In this document: one piece after another, positions 39,879 to 50,106 of the stretch
How the letters are laid out: each line of letters starts with the position of its first letter
Numbering within the stretch: the stretch's first letter is position 1
Assembly: GCF_000517545.1 (NCBI RefSeq)
Contig: NZ_BAIV01000004.1
Coordinates: 124,001-188,000, forward strand
DNA: 64,000 nucleotides
Source: Bacteroides reticulotermitis JCM 10512
Lineage (GTDB): Bacteria; Bacteroidota; Bacteroidia; Bacteroidales; Bacteroidaceae
Direction: 5' to 3'
The notes under the pieces: model-generated
The model's input: only the letters and a program-made list of their open reading frames with translations
Databases searched by the model: none
What the model was told of the DNA's origin: nothing
Position numbers and translations under genes: made by a program

Positions 39879-41189
39879 TTAAAATGTAATCACTCCGTCG
39901 GTATCGATAGCCTCTTCGGTAGCTTCTTCCTCTTCAAGAGCGGCTTTCGTCTTAATCTTGGTGAGCGTCGTCTTGTCACGCAGATAAGTCGCTGAATCTT
40001 CTACCATGGCGATGATGTCATCGTTATCAAGATCTTCGGCATTAAAGAGATAAACGTGGCGGCGTCTGCGGATATTCTTACTTCCGATTCCGCTGGCGCT
40101 TTCTCCGTAGGCTTTGCGAATCCGTTCTTTGTTCTTTTCTTTCTCTTCTTCAAGCAGCAATTGGCGTTCTTCTTCTTCCTGGCTGCGAGCTTCGTGCAAG
40201 CTGTCCATGCCCGGAACGTCTTCTACGCCAAATCCGGTAGCAAGTACCGTGATCTTTACGTTTCCTTCCAACGATGGGTCCATAGCTACCCCCCAGATAA
40301 CTTCTACTCCCTCGCGGAACTTGCTCATGAATTCGTGAACTTCGTTCATCTCCTCCATCATTAGTTCGGAGGTAGGGCAGAACGATACATTCAGCATAAC
40401 TTTCTTGGCATTGAAGATATCGTTGTTGTTCAGTAGTGGAGAGTGTAGTGAATCGTCGATGGCTTTCGTAACTCGACTATCGCCTTCGCCAAATCCGGTA
40501 CTCATGATTGCTACGCCGCCATCCTTTAAGATCGTTTTCACGTCAGCGAAGTCCAGGTTGACCGTACCGCGCATGGTGATGATTTCAGCAATACTTTTGG
40601 CTGCGATAGACAATGTATCATCCGCCTTACCAAAGGCATTCATGAAAGTTAGATCCGAGTAGATCTCGCGCAAGCGTTCGTTGTTGATGACGAGTAGCGC
40701 ATCTACGTGTTGGGCAATGCGTTCGACACCGTCAAGTGCCTGAATAATTTTCTTTTCGCCTTCAAAGATAAAGGGGATGGTGACAATACCAACAGTCAGT
40801 ATATCCATTTCTTTGGCAATACGGGCGATGACAGGGGCAGCTCCTGTACCTGTTCCTCCTCCCATACCTGCAGTGATAAACACCATTTTTGTTCCATCAT
40901 TGAGCAAACTTTTGATGTCATCGATGCTCTCCTCAGCTGCGTCTCGTGCCCGTTCCGGTCGATTACCAGCTCCAAGCCCTTGCGTGATGCTCCGTCCCAA
41001 TTGCAGTTTGATCGGCACGGGAGATTCGGCCAGTGCCTGATTGTCCGTGTTACAGAGAACGAATGTTACGTCATGTATGCCTTCCCGGTACATGTGGTTT
41101 ACGGCATTACCTCCACCTCCACCTACGCCGATCACTTTGATGATCTTCGGTGAATCAGTTGGGAAATCGAATTGTACTATCTCGTCCAT
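39879..41189 (-). CDS. ftsZ: Cell division protein FtsZ
   Basis: 436 residues. Tubulin-like GTPase forming the Z ring. GTP site: KVIGVGGGGGNAVNHM, tubulin signature AGMGGGTGTGAAP, T7 synergy-loop region NLDFADVKTIL. GTPase body to about residue 320; then a long acidic/basic linker with KNIRRRRHVYLF and a divergent tail (EAIDTDGVITF) in place of the E. coli C-terminal peptide. The C-terminal extension is common in Bacteroidales. Follows ftsA by 32 bases. Confidence 0.96.
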   Translation of the reverse strand: MDEIVQFDFPTDSPKIIKVIGVGGGGGNAVNHMYREGIHDVTFVLCNTDNQALAESPVPIKLQLGRSITQGLGAGNRPERARDAAEESIDDIKSLLNDGTKMVFITAGMGGGTGTGAAPVIARIAKEMDILTVGIVTIPFIFEGEKKIIQALDGVERIAQHVDALLVINNERLREIYSDLTFMNAFGKADDTLSIAAKSIAEIITMRGTVNLDFADVKTILKDGGVAIMSTGFGEGDSRVTKAIDDSLHSPLLNNNDIFNAKKVMLNVSFCPTSELMMEEMNEVHEFMSKFREGVEVIWGVAMDPSLEGNVKITVLATGFGVEDVPGMDSLHEARSQEEEERQLLLEEEKEKNKERIRKAYGESASGIGSKNIRRRRHVYLFNAEDLDNDDIIAMVEDSATYLRDKTTLTKIKTKAALEEEEATEEAIDTDGVITF

Positions 41190-41221
41190 ATCTTATAGAA
41201 TTATGAATTACGAATTAAGGG

Positions 41222-42661
41222 TTATTTCATATCGTCGTCGGAGAAGATCTCCTTCGTCAACGAATCTATTTTGCGTTGTAGCCAGCTAGGGCCTGCGTTC
41301 TTCTTCGCTTCTTTTTTCGCCTCCTCTTTGGCTATTCTGGCTTCCTCTTTGGCAGCTCTGGCGGCGGCTCTGGCTACTTTATCTTCTTCCTCCTTTTGTT
41401 TGCGGGCAATCTCACTCTGTCTTCTCAGTTCTTCGTCATTCTCGAACATATCCGCCGGTTTGTTGAAGACCTCCGGATCTATTTTCGGAGCCATGCGGGG
41501 TGCCACTTCCGTCAGGCAGCAATTCTGATTGCCTTCAAACAGTAAACCGAAAATCGTATTTTGCGAACCGTCCTTTTTGAGCAACTCGCTGGGAGCATGT
41601 ACGGTGTTGCGCGGTGATTTAGCGATACGTGTCTTTTCGACTTTGGCACGCCTGCGCAATACTTCATCGAGGTTTTTCAATGCTGAACCACCTCCGGTCA
41701 TCACAATGCCGGCCAGTAACTTATCGTCATATCCTGACAATTGGATCTGGTTCCATACGTTGGCAACGATCTCCTCGGCACGAGACTCTACGATATTATT
41801 CAGTCCGTCTTGTTCGATTGTCTGATTCTCGTCGGATAATGTGCAGAGAGCCGGTTCTTCGTTCTCCTCTTCTTCGTAGAGCGCATCTCCGTAGGTTATC
41901 TTCAAGCGTTCGGCCTCTTCTTCTTCCAATTGCAAAGATGTAATATCATGCGTGATGCTATTACCTCCCAATGGCAATACAGTCAGGAAGCGAAGAATGT
42001 TATTTTTGTAGACTGAGACAGTAGTCGTATCCGCTCCGAAGTCAACCAGCGCACAGCCGGAACGACGCTCGCTCTCGGTCAGGACAGCATTTGCGGTAAC
42101 CAGCGGGGCAATTAGTAAATCGGCAATATCGATACGAGCCTGGGCAAAACAGTTCTCCAGATTCTTCTTCACAGACGAACGGGCAACAATGTTCAGGAAC
42201 CGGGCTTCGATGTGATTGCCGATCAGTCCGATCGGGCTGGCCTGCAAGATATTCCCTACCTTATACTCCTGGGGGGCTACATCTAGTATATCCATATCGA
42301 CAACCGGAATGGCAATATTCTCGTCACCAATGGAGTTGACAAGTTCTTCGGTAATCTTAGTTTCCTCCTCAAGTTCACGGCTGATAACGTTGCGTACTGT
42401 ACGGAGCGACTGTCCGCCGATTCCCACATAAACCCTGGCTATTGAATTCTTTAGTTCACCTTCCAGTTGGTTGATGATCGATGTCAGGCTCTGGGCGGTT
42501 CTATCCAGATTGAAAACCACTCCTTTACGGATGAATGTTGAAGAGTCCTCTTGAGCATAGGCTAATATTTGCATACTCCCGTCACTACTCTTTCTTCCGG
42601 CCACACCGGTTATCTTCGATGAACCCAGTTCAATAGCGGCGATAAATTCTGTTGTTGCCAT
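41222..42661 (-). CDS. ftsA: Cell division protein FtsA
   Basis: 479 residues. Actin-like ATPase that anchors FtsZ to the membrane. Motifs: FIAAIELGSSKITGVAG, VDFGADTTTVSVY, GIVMTGGGSALKNL. Residues after about 400 are a charged coiled stretch (KEEEDKVARAAARAAKEEARI) before a short amphipathic end (SWLQRKIDSLTKEIF) that fits the membrane-targeting helix. 15 bases after ftsQ. Confidence 0.95.
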   Translation of the reverse strand: MATTEFIAAIELGSSKITGVAGRKSSDGSMQILAYAQEDSSTFIRKGVVFNLDRTAQSLTSIINQLEGELKNSIARVYVGIGGQSLRTVRNVISRELEEETKITEELVNSIGDENIAIPVVDMDILDVAPQEYKVGNILQASPIGLIGNHIEARFLNIVARSSVKKNLENCFAQARIDIADLLIAPLVTANAVLTESERRSGCALVDFGADTTTVSVYKNNILRFLTVLPLGGNSITHDITSLQLEEEEAERLKITYGDALYEEEENEEPALCTLSDENQTIEQDGLNNIVESRAEEIVANVWNQIQLSGYDDKLLAGIVMTGGGSALKNLDEVLRRRAKVEKTRIAKSPRNTVHAPSELLKKDGSQNTIFGLLFEGNQNCCLTEVAPRMAPKIDPEVFNKPADMFENDEELRRQSEIARKQKEEEDKVARAAARAAKEEARIAKEEAKKEAKKNAGPSWLQRKIDSLTKEIFSDDDMK

Positions 42662-42676
42662 ATCTTTCTTATTTTT

Positions 42677-43417
42677 TTATTGTTCCCGTTTCGTACAAAT
42701 AATCTGATTATTGAACTCCAGATTGATGCGCGAATATTTATTCCAACCCACCTGGTTCAATCCTTTTTCATAGAATATCTTCAGGCGATCCAGCTTTTCT
42801 TCAAAGTTTTCCAGCTTGCCCAGATAGACAATATGGTCGCCTACCCGCGGCACCAATTCCACCGTATGGTCGGGTAAAACGTTTACTTGTTCTATCTGCG
42901 CATCCCAGAACTTATTGTTCTGCAAAAATACACCAAACTTATATAAATCCTTCATTGCAAACGACTTTTCTACATTTCCGGTGACCACGACCCGGTGCGC
43001 TATACATTTTGCTTCGGGTGGCATGATCGTACTTTTGTTGTCGACATAGTAGTTTTCTCCGTTTGCACTCATCACTCTGAGTATGGGGATGCGCTGTGTA
43101 ACCTCTATGCGTACTTTGCCACTGGGCGTTTTGTAACACTCCGCTTCATCGATCAACGGGTGTTTAGACAATTCTCTTTCGAGAGATTTGACAGAAATAC
43201 GCTCCATTTTCTTTCCCACCGGATTGATTCCCTTCTTTTCGAGAAGGCCTTTTACTTCATTTTGGGTGATGAAACCGGCATAGGCAGTATCCTTGATAAT
43301 CAAATCCAGGTCATGGCAGGTCTGATGAGCAGGCTTGCGATTAAAGGCCGTAATAGCTACGCAGAGGTAGGCTATAAGGACCAGCATGACAATGAATAGA
43401 AGGATTCTTTTTAGCAT
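42677..43417 (-). CDS. ftsQ: Cell division protein FtsQ/DivIB
   Basis: 246 residues. One N-terminal membrane helix (ILLFIVMLVLIAYLCVAITAF) then a periplasmic POTRA-like and beta domain (LIIKDTAYAGFITQNEVKGLLEK, RVEVTQRIPILRV). Links the early and late divisome with FtsB/FtsL. Assigned by topology, motifs and position between murC and ftsA; sequence divergence in this family is normal. Confidence 0.9.
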   Translation of the reverse strand: MLKRILLFIVMLVLIAYLCVAITAFNRKPAHQTCHDLDLIIKDTAYAGFITQNEVKGLLEKKGINPVGKKMERISVKSLERELSKHPLIDEAECYKTPSGKVRIEVTQRIPILRVMSANGENYYVDNKSTIMPPEAKCIAHRVVVTGNVEKSFAMKDLYKFGVFLQNNKFWDAQIEQVNVLPDHTVELVPRVGDHIVYLGKLENFEEKLDRLKIFYEKGLNQVGWNKYSRINLEFNNQIICTKREQ

Positions 43418-43422
43418 ATACG

Positions 43423-44799
43423 TTATCGGTTTGCGAGTATTTTACATAGTTCGGGAGCGTAGTTATCAATATCGCCGGCTCCCAAGGTTATTAATACTTC
43501 AATGTTTTTATCTTTCAAAATGTTCAAAATTTCTTCTTTTTTGCACATACTCTTCTCGATTCCCGGTCGCAGGTTGTCATAAATCAACTTGCTGGTGACT
43601 CCGGGTATAGGCTCTTCACGTGCCGGATAAATGTCTATCAGGATTACTTCGTCGGCTAGCGAAAGGCTATCGGCAAACTCCCGGTAGAAGTCACGTGTGC
43701 GTGTGAAAAGATGCGGTTGGAAGACAGCCGTAATCTTCTTGTCCCGGTACAACTCGCGGATAGACAGCAAACTCTGTTTGACTTCCGAAGGGTGGTGTGC
43801 ATAGTCGCTCAGAAAGACCAGACGATCAGTTTTGATCTTAAAGTCAAACCGGCGATCTACTCCCCGGAAACTAGCCATGCCTCGTTTAATCTCTTCGTCG
43901 GTAACCCCGTTTAAATGCGCCAAGGCCATTGCCGCTACTCCGTTTTCGATGTTGATACTTACCGGAACTCCTAGTTGGATATCATTGATACGCGTGTCCG
44001 GAGCAACAAAGTCGATGAAAATCTCTCCGTTACCAATGCGTATGTTCTCTGCATGAAAGTCCCCTTCATCCCTTGAATAGGTAAATACACGTACGCCTTC
44101 TTGCACTTTTGGTTTTAGTGAGACCCCCTTGCGGATAATCAAAGCTCCACCCGGTTGAATCAGAGTCGTATAATGTACAAAACTCTCGAGGTACGCTTCT
44201 TCCGTTCCATAGATGTCAAGATGATCGGGGTCGGTAGCTGTGATTACCGACATATACGGTGACAGCCAGTGGAAAGACCGGTCGAACTCATCCGCTTCGA
44301 TAACTGTATACGGGCTTTTCTGCGAAAGCAGTAAGTTAGTGCCGTAATTTTTGGAAATACCACCTAGGAAAGCGGTACACTCCACATGTGACTGATGCAA
44401 TAAATGTGCAGCCATTGTAGAAGTCGTTGTCTTTCCATGTGTACCTGCCACACAAAGCCCCTTGCTCGCATGCGTAATGCTACCTAACACTTGCGCACGC
44501 TTTTGGATTGCAAATCCGTTTTCGCGGAAGTAAACCAACTCGGCATGTTCATGTGGAACGGCGGGCGTCAGTACAACCAGTGTGTTCGCTTGATCCTTAC
44601 ATGCTTCGGGAATGAGGGCTACATTTTCCTCGAAATGTATTTGCGCACCTTCGGCAATCAAGCTTTCGGTCAATGGAGTAGGTGTGCGGTCATATCCGGC
44701 CACGACTTTGCCTTTCGACAGGAAATAACGTACCAACGCACTCATGCCGATACCGCCGGCACCTACAAAATAGACAGATTTTATGGTTTCAATATTCAT
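43423..44799 (-). CDS. murC: UDP-N-acetylmuramate-L-alanine ligase
   Basis: 458 residues from ATG 44799 (MNIETIKSVYFVGAGGIGMS); an ATG at 44829 would add ten residues. Adds L-Ala to UDP-MurNAc. N-terminal Rossmann domain (GAGGIGMSALVRYFL), ATP loop AGTHGKTTTSTM, DEFDRSFHWLSP, and the C-terminal ligase domain with DYAHHPSEVKQSL and ITLGAGDIDNY. 5 bases before ftsQ. Confidence 0.95.
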   Translation of the reverse strand: MNIETIKSVYFVGAGGIGMSALVRYFLSKGKVVAGYDRTPTPLTESLIAEGAQIHFEENVALIPEACKDQANTLVVLTPAVPHEHAELVYFRENGFAIQKRAQVLGSITHASKGLCVAGTHGKTTTSTMAAHLLHQSHVECTAFLGGISKNYGTNLLLSQKSPYTVIEADEFDRSFHWLSPYMSVITATDPDHLDIYGTEEAYLESFVHYTTLIQPGGALIIRKGVSLKPKVQEGVRVFTYSRDEGDFHAENIRIGNGEIFIDFVAPDTRINDIQLGVPVSINIENGVAAMALAHLNGVTDEEIKRGMASFRGVDRRFDFKIKTDRLVFLSDYAHHPSEVKQSLLSIRELYRDKKITAVFQPHLFTRTRDFYREFADSLSLADEVILIDIYPAREEPIPGVTSKLIYDNLRPGIEKSMCKKEEILNILKDKNIEVLITLGAGDIDNYAPELCKILANR

Positions 44800-44843
44800 T
44801 GTTTTCATTCTTTCTTTGGGGGACTTCATTAATTTTCTGTTTA

Positions 44844-46025
44844 CTATCGGCCTGACTTCTCTGCCAACTGAATCACTTCCTGAGCGATGATACGAGCCGA
44901 GTCCGGTAATGCCAATTGAGCGATATGCTCACTCAGGGCCTGTAGCTTCGCCGGTTCGTTGACCACATCCAGGGCTACTTGCAGGAGTTTATGCTCCGCT
45001 TCGCTATCCTTCACATAGATAGCCGCCTGTTTGTCGACTAGCGCCAGTGCGTTTTTAGTCTGGTGATCTTCTGCCACATTGGGTGAAGGAACAAGAATAA
45101 CAGCTTTATGCAACAGGCAGAATTCGGATATTGACCCTGCTCCTGCACGGGAGATTACGAGATCGGCCGCCGCATAAGCCGAAGCCATATCTTTAATAAA
45201 GTCCGAAACATACAAGTTCGGAATTTCGCCCGCTGCGCGGACAGCTTCCATTACCTGCTTATGATAGTACTTGCCGGTCTGCCAGATAAACTGAACATCA
45301 CTATTCGCTTGGATGACAGATAAACCGGCTGTCAATGTATCGTTAATCGTGCGAGCTCCCAAACTTCCGCCTACTACCAGGATTGTTCTTTTACCCGGTT
45401 GCAGCCCGAATGTGCGGAGTGCTTCTTCTTTTGCAGGCATCCCTTTTGTCAGGTTCTGACGTACCGGGTTGCCAGTCATGATAATCTTATCCGCCGGAAA
45501 GAACTTTTCCATGCCTTCGTAAGCTACACAAATCTTTCGGGCCTTTTGTGCCAACAGTTTATTGGTCACCCCGGCATAGGAGTTCTGTTCCTGAATCAGT
45601 GTCGGTACTCCCATCATTCCCGCAGTCTTTAGAGTCGGGCCGCTGGCATAACCTCCAACGCCTACTGCGACCTGCGGGCGGAACTTCCGAATGATGCTGC
45701 GGGCTTTCCACTGGCTACGTGCCAATTTAACCAGCACCGCGAAGTTTTTCCACAAGTGTTTACGGTCGAATCCCGCAATGGGCAGACCTATTATTTCGTA
45801 ACCGGCATCGGGTACACGTTGCATCTCCATTCTGCCTTCTGCTCCTACAAACAGAATTTGGGCATCCGGACGAAGCTCCTTGATGGCATTGGCAATAGAA
45901 ACCGCCGGGAAGATATGTCCTCCTGTACCTCCGCCGCTGATGATGATTCTCAGCGCTTTCTTCCCATTCCCGTCTGGGGCAAGGGACGAATTGTTGCTTT
46001 CGAGTGTGTGCATATTCTCTTTCAC
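44844..46025 (-). CDS. murG: MurG, lipid II synthase
   Basis: 393 residues. Membrane-associated GT28 transferase adding GlcNAc to lipid I. GGGTGGHIFPAVSIAN (lipid-binding G loop), VGVGGYASGPTLKTA, VVGGSLGARTINDTL, SRAGAGSISEF and PSPNVAEDHQTKNA. The N terminus carries about 25 extra polar residues before LRIIISGGGTG; a later start is possible. Between ftsW and murC. Confidence 0.94.
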   Translation of the reverse strand: MKENMHTLESNNSSLAPDGNGKKALRIIISGGGTGGHIFPAVSIANAIKELRPDAQILFVGAEGRMEMQRVPDAGYEIIGLPIAGFDRKHLWKNFAVLVKLARSQWKARSIIRKFRPQVAVGVGGYASGPTLKTAGMMGVPTLIQEQNSYAGVTNKLLAQKARKICVAYEGMEKFFPADKIIMTGNPVRQNLTKGMPAKEEALRTFGLQPGKRTILVVGGSLGARTINDTLTAGLSVIQANSDVQFIWQTGKYYHKQVMEAVRAAGEIPNLYVSDFIKDMASAYAAADLVISRAGAGSISEFCLLHKAVILVPSPNVAEDHQTKNALALVDKQAAIYVKDSEAEHKLLQVALDVVNEPAKLQALSEHIAQLALPDSARIIAQEVIQLAEKSGR

Positions 46026-46048
46026 TTCATTATATATTCGTCTACAAA

Positions 46049-47344
46049 CTACTCAAACTTCTCGTCGCTGTTCAACACCTCGGCAGTAGGTTCGGCACCT
46101 AACTGTCCAACTGGATTCTCCGCTCCGGTCGTTATTTGTAGCTGTAGCTGTGCATCATGTTCTTTTTGCTCTTCCAATTGCGCGGTGTATCGGCTGACAC
46201 TTAAAATCATACCAATATACGCACAGTTGATGAGCGTACTTGTTCCTCCCTTACTGATAAGTGGGAGTGGTTGTCCGGTGACGGGGAAAAGTCCGACTGC
46301 CACCATCATATTCAATATAGCCTGCGAGACCAGCAACAGGGCGATGCCCATGACCAGAAACGCTGGGAAAGTTCGTTCACACTTCTGCGCGATACGTCCC
46401 GCTCGCATCAATAGCCACAGGTATAGGAAAACCACAAATATACCTCCAATCAATCCCATCTCCTCAATGACGATGGCGAAGATAAAGTCGGAGAAGGCCT
46501 GACTCAGAAAGTCGCGCTGTACCGAGTTGCCCGGTCCTTTACCCACCACATTGCTCGTTGCAATGGCAATACGTGCGTGTGCGATCTGTGCGTCTTTGTC
46601 GATGTCGAATTTGGCGGCTGGCACCTCTTCATTATCAAAGAACTCCTTGATGCGGTTCTGCCAAGTCTCTGCACGGTGTAGTCCCGGTGTAGTCCGGAAT
46701 GTCTTTACGGGCGTAAATAGGATTACGGTGATAGCAAGTGTTGCAAGTAATATCAATGTGCCGGTTAGCATCAGTAGCTTTTTCGAGGATACTCGCCCGA
46801 TGCACATCATTAAAAAAACTACGCCAAACAACAACATGGCTGTTGACAAGTTCTCCGGAGCAATTAGTAGAATCACAAGCCCAGCCACAAGCATGATGTA
46901 CTTGAACGCTTTCGGGTTCGCTCCGTCCTCATCCTGCCTTTTCGACAAGATAAACGAAACAGCGATAATGACCGCCATCTTCGCCAACTCGGAAGGTTGG
47001 AACTGTAAACCCATGAAAGTCATCCAGCGGGCGGCTCCATTTATACGGTCGCCTGTGATGATACCCATTAGCGTGACAAACGCCAACAAAACAATCGAAA
47101 TCGGATATAGAAATACCGGAAATACCTGGAACCATCTATAGCGGATGTTATGCATTAGCACCACGACTAAAGCCCCTATCATTAGAATGATTGAGTGCTG
47201 CGTGATCGGTCCCCAGTGATCGCCACTTTTATACGTTAGCGTTGATGCTGCCGAAAATACCTCAACGATAGAGATAAGACAGAGGCAGAGGAAAATAATC
47301 CAGATAACCTTATCGCCTTTGAATATGTTCTTTAATAAATCCAC
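46049..47344 (-). CDS. ftsW: Septal peptidoglycan polymerase FtsW
   Basis: 431 residues. SEDS-family transglycosylase, about ten membrane helices, working with FtsI. Recognised by NGAARWMTFMGLQFQPSELAKM, GLIGGIFVVFLYLWLLMRAGRIA and GQPLPLISKGGTSTLINCAYIGMILSVSR. Residues after about 385 are a polar cytosolic tail. 24 bases before murG. Confidence 0.94.
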   Translation of the reverse strand: MDLLKNIFKGDKVIWIIFLCLCLISIVEVFSAASTLTYKSGDHWGPITQHSIILMIGALVVVLMHNIRYRWFQVFPVFLYPISIVLLAFVTLMGIITGDRINGAARWMTFMGLQFQPSELAKMAVIIAVSFILSKRQDEDGANPKAFKYIMLVAGLVILLIAPENLSTAMLLFGVVFLMMCIGRVSSKKLLMLTGTLILLATLAITVILFTPVKTFRTTPGLHRAETWQNRIKEFFDNEEVPAAKFDIDKDAQIAHARIAIATSNVVGKGPGNSVQRDFLSQAFSDFIFAIVIEEMGLIGGIFVVFLYLWLLMRAGRIAQKCERTFPAFLVMGIALLLVSQAILNMMVAVGLFPVTGQPLPLISKGGTSTLINCAYIGMILSVSRYTAQLEEQKEHDAQLQLQITTGAENPVGQLGAEPTAEVLNSDEKFE

Positions 47345-47365
47345 GCTACTTAGTTGTTTCTTGTT

Positions 47366-48700
47366 TTATAATTCAGTCACGTATTTCTTAAACTGCTCGC
47401 CACGATCCTCATAGCTCGTGAATAAGTCGAATGAAGCACAACACGGGCTAAGCAAAACTGTTTCGCCTTTCTTTGCCAGTTTATACGCGGCCTCGACAGC
47501 ATCCTGCATACCCGTGTTTACATCGGCAACCGGCAAGCCGAAGCGGTCGAAGAACTCGTGTAATTTCTCGTTGTGAAGTCCCAGATACACAAGTGCCGAG
47601 CACTTTTCGCGTACCAAGTCTTCTATTTCGGTATAATCGTTTCCCTTATCCTTGCCACCAATAATAAGTACAGTCTTGGTAGTCATACTCTGTAGCGCAT
47701 ACCAGCAAGAGTTGACGTTCGTAGCTTTTGAATCGTTGATGAAATCAATGCCCCGTACACGTGCTACTTTCTCAAGGCGATGTTCCACTCCTTTGAAGTC
47801 GGACAAAGCCTTGCGGATATTCTCATTGGTGATACCGGCCAGATTAGCAGAGATACCTGCTGCCAGCGAATTATAAAGATTATGCTGTCCCGTCAAGGCC
47901 AATTCCTCCTGTTCCATATTGAATGCGAGCGGTTCGGTGATTTTCACTTCATGATCTTCCACATATGCGATAGCACCTTCCTCTTTCACTGCGGCAAAGG
48001 GGTATAAATGCGCTTTCAAACCGTGTTTGGCCAGCTCATGCTTGATGATCGGGTCATCGTTCCAAAAGATAAAAGCATCTTCGGGAGTCTGGTTCTGCGT
48101 GATACGGAACTTCGCGTCTACGTAATTCTGCATGCAATGATTATACCGGTCCAGGTGATCCGGGGTAATATTCATCAATACCGCAATGTTGGCGCGGAAG
48201 TTATACATATTATCCAATTGGAAGGAACTCAGCTCGATGATGTAATAGTCGTGATGATCTTCGGCTACCTGCAAGGCCAAGCTCTTACCAATATTACCCG
48301 CTAAGCCTACATTCAGGTTCGCGCTTTTAAAAATATGGTAAATCAGTGAAGTGGTTGTCGTTTTTCCGTTCGATCCGGTGATACAAATCATTTTAGCATC
48401 TGTATACCGTCCGGCAAACTCTATCTCTGAGATGATTGGAGTACCTTGTTCTTTCAGTTTCAGCACGATCGGAGCTTCATTCGGTATGCCGGGGCTTTTA
48501 ATCACCTCGTCGGCATTAAGAATGAGTTCTTCGGTATGATGTCCTTCTTCCCAGGCAATAGCGTGGCTGTCAAGGAGAGATTTGTATTTATCCTTGATGG
48601 CCGACATATCCGAGACAAACGTTTCGAATCCTTTTACTTTGGCAAGCACAGCAGCACCTGCTCCGCTTTCGCCTGCTCCTAATATTACAATTCTTTTCAT
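47366..48700 (-). CDS. murD: UDP-MurNAc-L-Ala-D-Glu ligase
   Basis: 444 residues. Adds D-Glu to the peptidoglycan precursor. N-terminal GAGESGAGAAVLAK, ATP loop ITGSNGKTTTTSLI, SSFQLDNM, NITPDHLDRY, EHRLEKVARVRGIDFINDSKATN and LLSPCCASFDLFTSYEDRG. Full length. 135 bases separate it from mraY, the only notable gap within the cluster. Confidence 0.95.
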   Translation of the reverse strand: MKRIVILGAGESGAGAAVLAKVKGFETFVSDMSAIKDKYKSLLDSHAIAWEEGHHTEELILNADEVIKSPGIPNEAPIVLKLKEQGTPIISEIEFAGRYTDAKMICITGSNGKTTTTSLIYHIFKSANLNVGLAGNIGKSLALQVAEDHHDYYIIELSSFQLDNMYNFRANIAVLMNITPDHLDRYNHCMQNYVDAKFRITQNQTPEDAFIFWNDDPIIKHELAKHGLKAHLYPFAAVKEEGAIAYVEDHEVKITEPLAFNMEQEELALTGQHNLYNSLAAGISANLAGITNENIRKALSDFKGVEHRLEKVARVRGIDFINDSKATNVNSCWYALQSMTTKTVLIIGGKDKGNDYTEIEDLVREKCSALVYLGLHNEKLHEFFDRFGLPVADVNTGMQDAVEAAYKLAKKGETVLLSPCCASFDLFTSYEDRGEQFKKYVTEL

Positions 48701-48835
48701 TCCTAATCATGTGCGATAAAGTCCAATAAGTTGGGTGATAGCGCACATCGCTAAAAGTTAATAATCAAATTTATACTCTCAAATACTACTGATTCCCACT
48801 TGAAAGAAAGAATCAGGCGCCGATCTTCTGTCGGC

Positions 48836-50104
48836 TTATCTTATCTTCAATGTTATAATCGTTATCGCAGCCAGTACAATTGTGACGATCCAGAAACGAA
48901 TGGTGATTTTGGATTCGTGAAACAACTGGTCCGGCTTGCTGAATTTCACGCTACATCCCGGTTCGATGATGCTCATCGATGTGCGGAAGTGGTCGTGAAT
49001 GGGCGTTCGTTTAAACAAACGCTGCTTTTTGCCTTTTCGTTTTCCCGCTTTGTAATAGAAACGCTGCAAGATGACCGATAAATTCTCCACCAGAAAGATA
49101 CCGCACAGTATCGGTATCAGTAACTCTTTGTGGATGGTAATTGCGAATACGGCAATGATACCACCGATTGTCAAGCTACCCGTGTCACCCATAAAGACCT
49201 GAGCCGGATAGGCATTGTACCACAAGAAACCGATCAGTGCCCCGATAAAGGCGCATATATAAATAACCAGTTCCTCGGAACCGGGAATATACATAATATT
49301 CAGGTATTGGGCAAACTCAAGATGCGAGGATACATAAGCCAGCACACCTAGTGTAGCTCCGATTATGGCCGAGTTACCAGCCGCCATACCGTCCATTCCA
49401 TCATTCAGGTTTGCTCCGTTGGAAACAGCCGTCACAACGAAAATTGTGATAATGACAAACAAGATCCATCCGGCTGTTTGCGCATGTTCACCCATAAAGG
49501 AAACCAGATCCGAATAATCGAGGTTGTTACTTTTGAAGAAGGGGATCGTTGTTTGCGTCGACTTTAAATCGTTCGTACCATGTATAACCTCCATCTCCTG
49601 GCCGGGTTTATGAATCTCGATGTTCTCACGGATCACCACGCTCGGACTGAGATACAACGTCAATCCGACAATGAGTCCTAGCCCGACCTGTCCGATGATT
49701 TTAAACTTCCCGTGCAGGCCTTCTTTATCTTTCTTGAATATCTTAATATAATCGTCGGCGAATCCCAATGAACCCAGCCACACCGTAGTGATCAACATCA
49801 AGATCATGTAGGTGTTATGTAATTTCCCCAATAGGAGGGAAGGGATTAGAATAGCCACAATGATGATGACCCCGCCCATACTCGGAACCCCCACTTTGCT
49901 GACTCCGAACGGATCGATTTTGGCATCACGCTGTGTCTCCGTAATCTGCTTTCTTTTGAGTAGATTGATGAACTTGTCACCCCAGATGCTCGAGATGAGC
50001 AAAGATAGGATAACGGCCATCAGAGCACGGAATGAAGTGTAACCGAACATACCCGCTCCGGGAAAATTAAGCTTATGAAGCCATTCAAACAGATAGTATA
50101 ACAT
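48836..50104 (-). CDS. mraY: Phospho-MurNAc-pentapeptide transferase MraY
   Basis: 422 residues, about ten membrane helices. Makes lipid I on undecaprenyl phosphate. Key motifs: PSMGGVIIIVAIL, ADDYIKI, NLNDGMDGMAAGNSAI (catalytic Asp), FMGDTGSLTIGG, and FKRTPIHDHFR (HHH-equivalent). Longer than E. coli MraY by an extra loop around residue 160 (SPSVVIRENIEIHKPG), as usual in Bacteroidetes. 2 bases after murE. Confidence 0.95.
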   Translation of the reverse strand: MLYYLFEWLHKLNFPGAGMFGYTSFRALMAVILSLLISSIWGDKFINLLKRKQITETQRDAKIDPFGVSKVGVPSMGGVIIIVAILIPSLLLGKLHNTYMILMLITTVWLGSLGFADDYIKIFKKDKEGLHGKFKIIGQVGLGLIVGLTLYLSPSVVIRENIEIHKPGQEMEVIHGTNDLKSTQTTIPFFKSNNLDYSDLVSFMGEHAQTAGWILFVIITIFVVTAVSNGANLNDGMDGMAAGNSAIIGATLGVLAYVSSHLEFAQYLNIMYIPGSEELVIYICAFIGALIGFLWYNAYPAQVFMGDTGSLTIGGIIAVFAITIHKELLIPILCGIFLVENLSVILQRFYYKAGKRKGKKQRLFKRTPIHDHFRTSMSIIEPGCSVKFSKPDQLFHESKITIRFWIVTIVLAAITIITLKIR

Positions 50105-50106
50105 AA